This document shows, piece after piece, positions 24,398 through 37,230 of a stretch of 64,000 nucleotides of DNA. The notes beneath the pieces are model-generated. The model did no database searches and was not told where the DNA came from. It saw nothing but the letters and a program-made list of their open reading frames with translations. The translations under genes were made by a program, and so were the position numbers. How positions within the stretch are numbered: position 1 is the stretch's first letter; each line of letters begins with the position of its first letter. This stretch comes from Allium sativum. Its lineage: Eukaryota > Streptophyta > Magnoliopsida > Asparagales > Amaryllidaceae. The stretch lies in assembly GCA_030737875.1 (NCBI GenBank), contig CM060910.1, forward strand, positions 617,037,303-617,101,302, read 5' to 3'.

Positions 24398-26340
24398 TGT
24401 AACAACCCGGAATTTGGGGCTAATTTAAAATTTTCATTTTAGAGATTTTAAGGGTGTTTAAATAGTTGAAATGAATTATTTTAATTAAAAATGACTAGAA
24501 ACTTATTTTGACTAAATTTAATGCGAATATATTTAATTTAATTATAAAAGGAATTAGAAAAGGACGGTAGTTTGAAAAGTCAAACTTGAACTTTGACTAA
24601 CCACACAAGATGCAGAATAAACAGGATTTTGGTGAAACCAAAAATATTTAAATCTGTTAATGAATATCTTTCTGAAAAATCGAAGTTTCATAGCGAGAAT
24701 CAAATGTTATGGCCAAATGAATTTTCAAAAAGGTCGCTATAGAGAATATATCGCCCTTGAAAATCGACATTTTGCATACGACCTTGGAATTCGACGAAAC
24801 CAATTTTATTGGATCCGAGATGTAAAATTATTGCTAGGTTTCAAATTTCATGATTTTTGAAGCTAGTATGTGAGCGTGGCAAAAGAAACTGCGTTTTGTC
24901 AATTTCGGTCAAAATTAATTAACTGAAAAATAGCCATTTTCAAACGATCTCAGAATTTGACGAAATTAGTTTTGTTAGGATCGTATCGTCAAAACATAGC
25001 CAAAAATAATTTTTACGGATTTTTCTAACTTCGTATGTGACCCCGGTAAAATTAGTAAGTACGTTCGAATTTAATATAATAGAATTAATTTGAAAATAAA
25101 GAAAACCTACTGTAAACTTCAGAACTGGACTTCGGCAATAGCACCATCGCGTTCAGAAGACGTCAAAACATATTGTTCGACTGTCGTTGGGGTCCGTTTA
25201 GAGATCGGATGGAAAAACCCTAATTTTGGATTTAATTAAAAAAAAATATAAAGAAAATACCCTAGTATACCGTATAAATACGGTGCTACGGTCCTTCTTC
25301 CTCTTCTTATTATCAGCCGCCGAACCCAATATACATCAAATCTTTGAGCTCCGATTTCTCCCAATCCATGGCGAATTGACATATGCCCCTTTGGACTTTT
25401 TTGAAGAACTTTGAACGCTCTTCCATCTCAGACAAACCCCGCTCCTCCTCGTGCCCCGAATCTCGAGAACCGCGCCTCCAAAGGCACGGCCTTTGAACCG
25501 CCGCCGCCCCCACCTATCGCTGCCACACCCTCCACTGTGCTAGGCGCACGTACGCCTCTCCGAGGCTGACCACCTCCAACAAACCACACCCCAAACCGAC
25601 CTTCCTACCTCACGAAAATCAGATTCAAAGATTGGAACCAATTCTGAAAACCACGGCCTTTACTTTAAAGGTATATTTTCAGAAATTATGACGCTTATTA
25701 GTGTTACAAATTTAGATTTAATAATCAAAAATTGATAATTAATTCGTACGAACTCCGATTCTGAAAATTTCAGATCCGACGGAACCGTGAAGACGTATAT
25801 TGGTTGCTGAGATTGATTGTGGCCATTTCTGAATTTATTTGGATTTGTGATTTCGCTTAAATCGAGGTGAGAATTTATTTTTAATTAAATTTAATTAATT
25901 TAATTATTATTCTTGCGTTATGTGAAATTGAAAGTCAAATATAAATGGATCTGCGATGGATGTTACCATAGGTTATGGATCTGAATTGTTTGTGATGTTA
26001 TGATTTTAGATCCATTATTTTAAACCATAGACCTGTCAATTAAAGTTATAGATCTGTTATTTTAAATCATAGATCTGTTAGGTAGATTATAAACCTGTAG
26101 CTAAAAGTTCAGATCTGTTAATTTAAAATTATAGATCGGTAGGAGGAAAAAATTAGATTTTTACCTTGTTTAAATTTGTTGAAGTATGCCTTGTGGATAT
26201 GAATCATGTATAAAAATATATCATCTTGTGCTTGTTATGGAATACATTACCTCGTATAATGACTTGTGTAAATAGAATAACCATTCGGGTTAATCAAAGA
26301 CATGAGTTGAAATTGACATCTTATACGTAATTGGAAATGA

Positions 26341-26490
26341 CAATTTACATCGTATGAAATTTACATTATTTTTAATGTGAATAAAAGTAGAAATTTACAT
26401 CGTATGAAATTTACATTATTTTTAATGTGAATAAAAGTAGAAATTTACATCGTATGAAATTTACATTATTTTTAATGTGAGTAAAAGTAG
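26341..26490 (+). repeat. 50-bp tandem repeat, three units (B1 3' LTR)
   Basis: Units start at 26341, 26391 and 26441, with a partial copy after. This is one unit more than the matching array in the 5' LTR. Confidence 0.88.
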
Positions 26491-26881
26491 AAATTTACAT
26501 CGTATGAAATTACATTTTTTTTATGTAATTAAGATGTAGGAAATTTACATTGACTAAAAAATTACATTTTTTATATGTAATTGAAGTTAAGAATTCGTAT
26601 GTAAATAAAAGTTACATTTTTATAATGTAAATAAGAAGTAAGAAATGGGCATGTAAATTAAAACTACATTTTTATAATGTAAATAAAAAGTAGGATTAGC
26701 ATTGAAATAAAAAGTAGGAATTTGCATTGTAAATGAAAATTTACTTTTTTTGTAACTTGGAAATGTGAAATTACATAGTAAATAAAAATATACATTTTAT
26801 ATGTAAATAAAGAATGAGAATTAACATGTATAGAAAATTTACATTTTTATTTGTGAATTAAAAGGAGAATTGGCATCGCAA

Positions 26882-27281
26882 ATAAAAATTACATTTTTCT
26901 TTGTAATTAAAATGTGAATTTACACTGTAGGTTAAAAATTACATTTTTCTTTGTAATTAAAAGGTGAATTTACACGGTATGTTAAAAATTACATTTTTCT
27001 TTGTAATTAAAAGGTGAATTTACACTATATGTTAAAAATTACATTTTTCTTTGTAATTAAAATGTGAATTTACACTGTATGTTAAAAATTACATTTTTCT
27101 TTGTAATTAAAATGTGAATTTACACTGTATGTTAAAAATTACATTTTTCTTTGTAATTAAAATGTGAATTTACACTGTATGTTAAAAATTACGTTTTTCT
27201 TTGTAATTAAAAAGTGAGTTTACACCGTATGATAAAAATTACATTTTTCTTTGTAATTAAAATGTGAATTTACACCGTAGG
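26882..27281 (+). repeat. 50-bp tandem repeat, eight units (B1 3' LTR)
   Basis: Eight units start every 50 bp from 26882. They match the array at 15061-15460 in number and in the position of the variant seventh unit. Each carries the AATTAC/GTAATT hairpin. Confidence 0.9.
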
Positions 27282-27855
27282 ATTAAAATTACATTTTTCT
27301 ATGTAATTAGAATGAGGGTCTGCATTGAAATTAAAAATTTACATTTTTTTTATAATGTTACATTGATGAGAGTTTGCATTGTAATTAAAAATCATATTTT
27401 TACAATGTAAATAAGGAGTAGAGTTTGCATTGAAATTAAAAATCATATTTTTATAACGTAAATAGAAAGTAGAATTTGCATTGTAATTAAATTTACATTT
27501 TTATATGTAAATTTAGAATAGGATTCACACAGCAAATAAAAATTACATTTTTTTTATTATGTAATTAAGTTGAGAATGTACATTGAAGTTAAAATTTTCA
27601 TTTTATATGTAATTTGAAAGTTGGATTTTGCAATGTATCAAAATTTACATTTTTACATGTGAATAGAAAATAGAAATTAAAATTTACATTTTTACATGTA
27701 AATGAAAAGGATGGAATTCACATTTTTAATATAAGTAAAGAATGAATTTAGGATGCGGTAATATTATCTTCATTTTCAAATGAATTAAAATTTAATAAGG
27801 ATCGGTAGTTGTTAGAGCGTTGTTTAAATCAAATGACGTTATTACGATTAAACGA

Positions 27856-27890
<35 letters not shown>

Positions 27891-30161
27891 TAATTAAATG
27901 AATGGAGCGCGGTAGTTCGCGTTTTGCAATCGTACCTTTAAATGACTATACAAGAAGATCCGACCGTCGGATTTTCTTGAAACTGAAACCGTTAGAACCG
28001 TCTTGGAAAAATCTTTCCAACGATATATATTACGTTAAGATCCAATGGTTAGATTCTGAGAAATGTAAAAATCAAAATTGATTGAATGCAGCGCCATGGT
28101 CGCCCATTGACTTAAGGCGTCGTTATATAAAAATTTAATTATTTTAAATAATTAAAATAAGAAGTAATCATTATAAAGTGATACGAAGGATTTTAAATAT
28201 ATATATATATATACACACGAGGATTATTTGGAAAGTCCGAGTTCTCTCATTCCAAATAATCAAACGACGTTGATGGAAGTATGAAGATGGCGTATGAAGA
28301 CCGTAAATCTTCCCACGAATGGACAACGATCGAGGCCCTGATTTGACTTGCTCCCAATTCAAGGGTCATGGTCATTGCCCAAATGTACATGTTGATTTCA
28401 CGGGTTTGATTTTCGCTCAGACCCAGAGCATAAGCTAATAAATGGATTGTGTGCTGACATCGTACTCTATTAAATATCATGTTATTGATCTTCTGTCGAA
28501 TGCATGGATGTTTGGTGGCGGAGAATTTATTCTCTTGCTTAACACCCTTTCATATATTTCGGCAAAGGATTGGTAGTGCGATATGAAGTGACGATGTGGC
28601 ATGCTAAGATGCATATAATCAAGGCTTTGTTGAAAAGCGGGCCTTGTGGGACGATCAAAGCATAGCCTGTTTAGGCATAGCTTTGTGTATAGCGTGACTT
28701 CGCGAGCCTCACACACCGGCGGAGTCTAAAACGGGAGAAGGGAACGCAGGTAGAGCAACACGTTTCTTTCTAGCTAGAAGTAGTGATTGGGCTTTAACAC
28801 GGCCCGACATTTTACTTATGTGGATGATGGAATGAGGCACCTCGGATGATAGGTCCTATAGGACTGGGAAACGTGTGTTCAGGAATAACTAATCCGCAAC
28901 TCGTATGGTGGACCATCCCTGCAGCTATCCCAGGGTTCACTGCGGGGGATCCTGAGGCATTAGCTAGAGTGTCTCGAATCAGTAAGGAGCTCCTCCCTAG
29001 CCTTGACTCATGATGGAAATCCAAACTTCAAATACGAACCTACAGATTTGATTGTATTACTAGTATGGAAGCATAGTATTATGGTATCTATGTGTCCTAG
29101 GATTGATACATTTATTTTGAAATGTTTTGATATATACTAATAATAATATTAAACTCGTATATGTCGTATTTAGCATGTTTAATCACCATAAGGTAAAGCC
29201 CTATCCTCTGGTTTGTGTTGCATTGTGTGATGGGACCTGGGTCTTATGGTGATTCCATTTTTCTCGAAAGCATACCGTTGTTTTACGATTTACTTACTAT
29301 TTGTTCTGACACTTCAAATTATGCATGGCAATCCGTTAGAGTAAACCCGTTCCGCGTTAGCGGCGTGGTCTTTGGATTTGCCTTATTACTAGTAGTTAAA
29401 TTAGTTAAGAATTCTCGTACTAGTCCCATGACTGACCCGTTGTTTGTTTCCACCTTTTTCAAACTTGGGTGCCCTTCTTTCTACACGGGCAGCCAAGTAA
29501 ACAGGTTCATTCTTTGCTTGGAGTCTTTTCTTTGGAGCTGCTTATTATCTTTCTTGGATTTTCTTTTGTGGAGAGGTGATGACTTGGAGCTTGAAGACAT
29601 ATATCATTTGTTGCTATTGCATCTTTCTCTTTTTAAATCCAGACATTAAACTTGTTTCATTTCACGTTGTTTAAGTTGGAGTTGGAACTTATTTCTTTTT
29701 CTGCAAACTTGATGTAATAATTTGGAATTCTGTGACTGTGGACTTTCTATGGTTAATGACATTATATTTCCGCTGCTATGATGTTGTTACTCTATGAATT
29801 TCCTATGCTATTGTATCTGTGATATGTATTATTGTATTTATGTTGTATTCCAAATGATTATTCCTTACTTTCATCCCGTGGAAGTTTGGGGTCATCACAA
29901 CTTTGGTAGCTTTGTTCAAACAAAATTTGATTTGTGAAGCATGATTAGATATGTAAATAAGTATGTATATTTTAATGACTGAAAGAAAAAAAAATCTGAA
30001 ATTGATTCTCGAGTTGGTCGCATGATAATTCTATGTATTAGGATAATGTGATTGCACATCTGAAAGGGATGTCTTAAAAGAACTGATGGATATATTTTTT
30101 TTCCCCAACTATTTGAATATTCAACCTGTGCTAAACGAAATTTGAGTTTTAAGTTGAGTAT

Positions 30162-30241
30162 AATCCAAATAAGCTCTAAGCAATTAAAACATGAGAATTT
30201 AAATCCAAATAAGCTCTAAGCAATTAAAACATGAGAATTTA
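30162..30241. repeat. 40-bp tandem duplication
   Basis: Two copies of a 40-bp unit containing AAGCTCTAAGCAATTAAAAC stand head to tail (30162-30201, 30202-30241) with no difference that I can see. Confidence 0.93.
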
Positions 30242-31919
30242 AATTTTATATGTATGAAAAGTATTAGAATATTTTGGATAAAATTTTGTTTTGGGAAATA
30301 TTTTAGCAAAGTAAAATTTAAGAAGGAAGATTTATTTGCAAAAGCTTGACTCTATGAACTAAAATAGCTTTGATATTAAATTACAAGCTTGTATTAATGT
30401 GTTACAATATTTAAATTGAAGGTAAATCAACTTGACTAATTCAATGAGTGGCGTCCATTTATTGAAATTTAGTTTGGTTGTTTGAATGAAGAATAAAGCA
30501 AAGTTAAATGATATTTATATTTAATTTTTTTTGAATTGACTGTATCAAATTAAATAGTTAAATGAATTCAAATCTTAAATTTAACTTGTAGGAATTGATT
30601 AAGTGATGAACTCAATATTCGAAATCTAATAATATGAAATGAAAGGAAAACTAAAACTTCAAATGAAAATTTACGAAGAGAAATTGAACGAGAAATTTGG
30701 GTTGTGAACTTATTTGAACACTTGGTTCTAACTGAAAGGTTTCTAATTGAATCTTAAGTTAAATCCGAGTATGACTTGGACATCGAGATCTATGTTAACT
30801 AAAATGTGAAAGTTCAGAAAATTGATTTGGATTGGAATATTTATCGAGATTAATATTATTTATTTTGTTATATGTTTTACCGTTATTTTATTTATTTTGA
30901 TTTGAATTAAATTTATCTATCTTATTGAACTATTCTATATCAAATTTAAATGATTTCAAGAAATTTTGCAAACTATTTTGGATCAAAACATGTTTATTTT
31001 ATTCAAACCTACTTTATAAAACTTGTCTAATTTATTTAAAATATTTTAGACCAAAACCTATCTATTTATTTTTCAAACCTATTTTATCATATCCATCTAA
31101 TATACTTCAAACTATTTTTTTTTCCAAAAATCTATCTAATTTACTAAAACTTATTTTTACCAAAATCTATCTTATTTCAAGCTTACTATTTAAACTGTTT
31201 CGTATCTTGCTATTTTATGATAAAAATTTATTTCCAATATAAGCAATTTAAGTCCGAAATGAATTGTGTACAAAGATTCAATTGAATATTGATAGTTCTG
31301 ATCTGAAATCCAAAAATTATAGTATGAAGTTTTGAAAACAAATTGATTTTAAATATGAACTTGATTTGAAATGATATTGAAAATCAAATCGATTTTAAAA
31401 TCAAAATTGAATTGATACTGAAACACGAATTTCGAGAATCTTTGACTTGAATTATTTGATACGAAGTCTTTGAACCTTATATATGGAAGATTTTTATCAA
31501 AACGATGATTACTTTGTAAAATATTGATTTGAAAGGTAATTGATTTGAAATGAAATCTTATATGATGGAATTTTTATAAGAATGGTATGTTTGAAAAAAA
31601 ATGATTTGGATATGAAAATATATCTAATGTAAATTGATATTTATATAAGTGCGATATATGCGAGATAAAATGAAGTACTATATGTATGCAGTATCCTATG
31701 TTTAAAATCGAGGATATGAGGAAGTACCTTCCAGTGCGTGCCTACTTGATAGGTAACATGTGGGACCTCGGGTTCATTGAAAACCATAGCTGTGTTGGAG
31801 CTTCAATGTTTGGAACCTCCAACAAAATCGGTGTCTATGTGATGGGGATATATATTATATATTATGATTGATTTTTCTGCGTAATTCGAGTGGTGTGATG
31901 CCTACAGTTACAAGTACTT

Positions 31920-32278
31920 CCACTGGGATAGTGGTGCAACCGCCGCGTAACTACGATTTAGAATCTATAGCGAAATTTGATGGGACACGATGCCTTTAGT
32001 ATAAGCAACTCTACTGGGATAGTAGCATAACTACCGTGTAACTGCGATCCGTGGAAAATAACCATAGAGAAGATTCCACTGGGATAGTGGTGCAATCGCC
32101 GCTTAACTGCGATTTAGAAGCTATAGCTAAATTTGATGGGACACGATGCCTTCAGTACAAGCAACTCTACTGGGATAGTAGCATAACTGCCGTGTAACTG
32201 CGATCCATGGAAAATAACCATAGAGAAATTTGAGGGGTGTGATACCCATGAGCACAAGCGATTCTGCTGGGATAGAAG
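31920..32278. repeat. Tandem stem-loop array, 156-bp dimeric unit
   Basis: Five hairpins share the loop GGGAT. Arms are CCACT/AGTGG (31920, 32076), CTACT/AGTAG (32011, 32167) and an eroded CTGCT/AGAAG (32264). The alternating two types repeat at 156 bp. Each is followed by a GTAACTGCGAT-like segment. Confidence 0.88.
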
Positions 32279-35200
32279 TGTAACCCCCGCGTGTCTGCGA
32301 TCTATAAGGGAAGTGAAGTACTTTCCATATCAATTTTAAAAATGTTTTAAAGTATTTTTTCACTGGAAGTTGAAACAAGTATATTTAAGTATTTCGATAT
32401 TTTAGTCATGCGCCTGGCCAACGTATGTCTATCCCTATAAGAACGACAATAACTTGTTAAACTTCAAGTTATCAAGTAGTTTCAAATTTTAAATAACAAA
32501 TCAATAATCTAAAATTAAAACTTATATAACTTCAACAAAATAAACTAAGGAAGAGGGTTTTAAAGGTTTTGCAAGTACACAGCTCTGAAATATAACAAAA
32601 TACCTTTTTCTAAATTTCCAACATGAGAATTGCAAGTTTAAATTTATGTTTCGTTATAACTGAATTGAAGTTTTAATAAAAGAAGAGTTGTGACATTCAA
32701 ATAGATTTTTAGAAAGCTAATAAATAAATTTAATAGAAAATGACTATTGTAAAATTTATATAACCGAATGAACGTGAAAAAAAAGCGATTCACTAACGAA
32801 TTCGGCATTAAATGGAAAATGTGAATTATGGATCGAAACAAATATAAATGGAATAGTTTGAGATCAATCCGTATAAAAATAAATTGAATTTATTTTGTAA
32901 ATGAATGTAATAATTTAATATAAGAAGATTTGAATTCGATGAATGTAAATCCATTAAGCGACTGAGAAAATTAAGAATGATAACTCTGTAAGTGAAATGA
33001 AAATGGATCGAAATGCAATGAAAAGAAAATTAACTTTTCGATAAGATTATGAATTGTGTAAAACAATGAGAAATGTAATAACCCGGAAATTCTGAGCCAA
33101 TTTAAAATTTTTATTTTGTCAATTTTAGCAGATTTTGAATATTTAAAATGATTATTTTAAATAATATCGACGAGAAATTTATTTTGAATAGAATTAGAAC
33201 TTATATATTTATATACGTCGTCATCAGAATATAAATAATTATATATAATTATAAAAGGAATTGAAAATGGCGCGGTAGTTCGATAATTCGATTTCAAACT
33301 TCAAATGAATGTATCGGGTGCAAAATAAACCGGATTTTAGCGAAACCAAAAATATTTGAATCTATTCGAGTATATCTTTCCAATGAATCTGAAAAATCAA
33401 AATTTCATAGTGGTGATAAAAAGATACGTCCAGTTGAAAATTCAAAATAGTCGCTATGGAATTCGGGCCCTTAAAAATGGTAATTTTGCAAACGACCTCG
33501 GATTTTGATGAAACCATTTTTGTTGGATCTGGGATGTAAAGTTATTGCTGGATTCCAAAATTCGTAACTTTTCGAATCAATATGTGAGCGTGGCAAAGGA
33601 AAACGTGTTTTGACAGTTTTAGTTGATTTTAACCGACTGGAAAATGGCCATTTTTCAAACGGTCTCACAATTTGACGAAATTAGTTTTGTTAGGACCGTT
33701 TCATCAATACGAAGCTAGAAATAATTTTTTTGGAATTTTTAGAGTTCATATGTGGTCCCAGTAAATTGAAATGCACATTCAAATTCAATATATAGATTTA
33801 TATTTTGATTTTTACGGAAACTGGTCGAAACAGCTGAATTGGCTTGCGAAACATATCCCGTTGTGTTCGGAATGGGGGTACTTAGCTAGGGGCGACAGTC
33901 ATTGGGTCTCGATTGGAGTTCGTATATAAAGTCAACTTTATGGAAGTTAAATTAAATAATTAAATTATATATATAATTATACCCTTAACCCTCTCTCTCA
34001 CTTCTCATTATCGTTCAAATTGGAAAAAACCCCGATGGTCAAACCCGCTACCTCCTCCCCTTAAATTTCCGCCTCTGCCAGGCTCTAGCCACCGCCACAG
34101 TTCGTCGTGCCACCAACCCATCTCCACCGCGGCCATCTCCGGCCATCACCCTCCCCCAGCGATGTTCCTCTCTCCTCCTTCTAAACCGCAATTTCAGAGA
34201 ACCCCTAACCCTAAATCGACACCTCTGACCCCCACCACGCCACCCACCGCTGGCCGCACACCCCAGCTCCCCTCCTTGACGCTCCAACACCTCCATCGAC
34301 ACCTCTGACCCCCACCAGCGCCGTTGTGGGCCCACATTGGATTAAAGATCCGATTTTTTTTTTTTGAGAAAAATGGTGAGTTTTTAATTTCCCTTTGATT
34401 TTGATTTATAAAAAGCCAAGACCTTTATTTATAAAATGTTAAGACCTTTATCTATGAAAAGTTATTATTTTTATTTATATTGTAGCGTATAATTTTTATA
34501 ATAAAAACATCGCTATAGAAGATTAGATTTTTATATGTGTAGATTAGAAATAAAAGGCACGATTTTTATATAAATTACATGAGGATGAAAATGCGATGTT
34601 TAAGTAGAAAAGATTTTATTTTTAATTAAGAAAGGACTTGATTTTTCACTATAAAAAGATTAGATTTTTTATGTAAAGAAATGATTTCGAACATTGAAAA
34701 GGTATGATTTTTATTTATACCATAGCATGATAAAAATAAGATTTTTATTATGAAAAGAGCGATATAAAAATATAATCTTTATATAAGAAGTAGCGTTGTA
34801 AAGGTGTGACTTTTTTTTCATATGTAGAAGTAGATATAAAAATATAATTTTTATATAGAGAATAGCGTGATAAAAATATAATCTTTATTATATGAACACC
34901 GAAGTAAAAATAGTATTTTTATCTATATAGTAGCGGTATAAAAATAGAATTTTTATATACATAGCAACAATATAAAAATGTGATTTTTATATATGTAGTG
35001 GCTACGGACAACGAAATTGACAAAAGGGCGAGCATGACGAAGATTTCTACATATGAAGAGTCGTGGTGTTGGTTTAGCTAGTCGGTGAGAACTTCTCACT
35101 TTAAATTTTCTTTTTCAAGTTATAATATATACTAGGATGCGGACGGTGTTTAGTAGCACCCGACACCCGTCGTCCACAGACCATGGACGGCTTGTATGAT

Positions 35201-35719
35201 GTGTTGTGAAATTTGTTTGTGATGTTGATGTGAAATCGATAATATAGATTAATGCGTTGAAATAAATTAATTATCGTTAAAAATATAATTTTTAACGTGA
35301 ACATGAATATAGTGAATGTGAATAAATAAATATTCGTTTAACAACTGGACGGTTTGTTTATGTACACCTATTTGAAGGATATTGATTGGGACGATAAATT
35401 TTACACATTGCCTAACTACACAAATAATATTCAGTGTTTGTTGATTTGAAACCCCACATGGGTGTTGGGATGATATTTGGCTTACACTAATCCCAATTAT
35501 TTAATTGTATGTCGATCGATTGGTCGACAGGCTGTGTAAGCATTAATTATTTATATTTAATGCTTATGCAGTTGTGTGGTGCACTTTGGATGATGGTTGA
35601 TTATTTATTGTTGCTATTTATATACATGTGTTGTATGGAAACCATATCATTAACATTATATGGTGATTGATTGGGCCTCATTCCAATCCGGAAAATAAAG
35701 AATATTATAAAATAAATAT

Positions 35720-36015
35720 TCATGTGTTGAATAGAATAAATAGTCATGTGTTGACGATGTTCATGTGTTGAAACTATTCATGTGTTGAGTAAAATATTTT
35801 AACAATAAAATTTACATCTATATCATATTTAAGATTAGAAACTACCTTAAGGTTGGAGTCTGATTAAAAATCAAACGATAGATACCATAATTTTATAAAA
35901 TATATTACATAACAAAAATAGTCATGTGTTGACAGTACTCATGTGTTGAGATTAGTCATGTGTTGAAAGAAATATAGATTCATGTGTTGAATAGAATATA
36001 TATTCATTTGTTGAA
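35720..36015 (+). repeat. Dispersed TCATGTGTTGA repeats (B3)
   Basis: Several copies of TCATGTGTTGA, often followed by ATAGAATA, lie at irregular spacing. A related cluster lies at the matching place in B6 (about 56580-57200). Confidence 0.8.
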
Positions 36016-36980
36016 TAGAATAACGAATTTTTGAAATATATAAAGTCGTGTTGATTAGAGTTGCGCTATTTTGATGTGAACGATATTTATATCGATTATA
36101 TTCGTTTTCATAATGAGTATAGAAAAGGCAGTGATTTCAAAATATAACATTTTGAAAATATTATCATTTATATAGTAACGATATGAAATATTCAATTTTG
36201 ATTTGAAATTGAATATAGAGTTGAAATTGGTTTGAAAACGAACTTAAAACGGTTTATAAAATACGTTTTAAAAAGGAAATCGACGAAATATATATTATAT
36301 ATATAATGGCCTAAATAGAACGCGCCGCGCCGCGGTAGTTCGTGAATTTCGACCATTGACTTCGAATTGACATTATAGGAGATCCGACCATCGGATTCTC
36401 CTAAAACCGGAACCGTTGGGTTCGTATCGAAAAGAGATTTCCAATGAATATTAGAAATTTGAAATCTTACGGTTGGATTTGGAATTATGTCCAAATCAAA
36501 TTTGGAAAAGGTCGTTGTAAGTGCAGTTCGATGGCCGTTGATGGAAATCGACTGTACGGGACTTGATAAAATTATTAAAAATATTAATAATTTGTGTAAA
36601 ATCATAATATGTGAATTGGAAAGAACCGGGATGAAAAATTCCACATTTGAAAGGATAAAAATATATTTTTATCGAAATGAACTAGTTTTGAACTAGAATT
36701 AAAATCCGTTTATTTTTGAAATAAATAAATTGAATTTGAAAGTGGTTTTAAAAATAATCAGAATTTCCAATACGTGAATTGGAATGGATTTGAATCGAAA
36801 TTATCTTCGGAATATTTCGGTGTTGGATTTTGTGATTATACAGATATGGTTGTGGAAATTTGAAAGATATATTCATATCGTTATTTCCAATACGATATTT
36901 GTTGGTCGTGGAATTTGATATTGAATATAAGCCGATATATTTTCTATTCAGAACCTTGTATTTAATATCAAATGTGATTT

Positions 36981-37230
36981 GGGTTTGTCGTGAATGGTGT
37001 CTTCATTGACACTGTTCTTAAACCCAGTTGAGAAAAAGGTTAAATCTTTCTATTTAGATTTAATGAAGTGTACCAATTAAATAATATTAATTGGAATTGA
37101 ATTTAAATTGGTTTTGGGTTTATCGTGAGCGGTGTTTTGAATAACACATGTTCTTTAACCTGATTAACAATAGAAGGTGATTTGGGGTTCATCGTGAATC
37201 GTGTTTTAGATGACATTGGTTCTTTAACCC
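36981..37230 (+). repeat. Three GGGTT/AACCC stem-loop modules (B3)
   Basis: Modules of about 46 nt are at 36981-37025, 37116-37161 and 37185-37230. The outer arms GGGTT/AACCC are kept, with one end mismatch or wobble in the second. The inner stem changes in step: GTGTC/GACAC in the first, GTGTT/AACAC in the second. Confidence 0.78.

Larger units (their letters stand above)
25867..29492 (+). other. Candidate LTR intron, B1 3' LTR
   Basis: The donor GAG|GTGAGA is at 25867. The hairpin TAGTC/GACTG (29421-29434, one U-G pair) carries CTGAC at 29432-29436. It is followed by pyrimidine-rich sequence and GGGCAG ending at 29492. Length is 3626 bp. Confidence 0.5.
12617..29899 (+). mobile_element. 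Element B1: complete gag-pol-less chromovirus derivative
   Basis: The element has two directly repeated LTRs, primer site, polypurine tract and a perfect 5-base target duplication ACTTT (12612-12616 and 29900-29904). Without the B2 insertion it is 11,470 bp: LTR 5456, internal 512, LTR 5502. The internal part keeps only a gag-like start and a chromodomain tail, so it could move only with proteins supplied by a relative. Over the first 128 bp of the LTRs I count five differences, so the insertion is neither brand new nor ancient. Confidence 0.93.
24398..29899 (+). mobile_element. B1 3' LTR
   Basis: This uninterrupted 5502 bp LTR has the same order as the 5' LTR: doubled U3 block, TATAAATA (25273), GC-rich leader (about 25290-25660), donor (25867), 50-bp arrays (26341-26490, 26882-27281), palindrome ATCCGACCGTCGGAT (about 27959), conserved block 28480-28720 and acceptor module (29421-29492). 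It ends GGGGTCATCACA. The 144-codon frame at 29215-29649 is the copy of that in the 5' LTR. Confidence 0.93.
29905..33073 (+). other. Unassigned old retrotransposon sequence (element D internal or another LTR)
   Basis: This stretch follows the second ACTTT and continues the sequence interrupted at 12616. It is very AT-rich and has no recognisable coding domain. It contains an exact 40-bp tandem duplication (30162-30241) and a stem-loop array (31920-32278) of the kind found in Tekay LTRs rather than coding parts. A decayed LTR may therefore lie inside element D here. It ends at the AGAAA target of B3. Confidence 0.4.
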
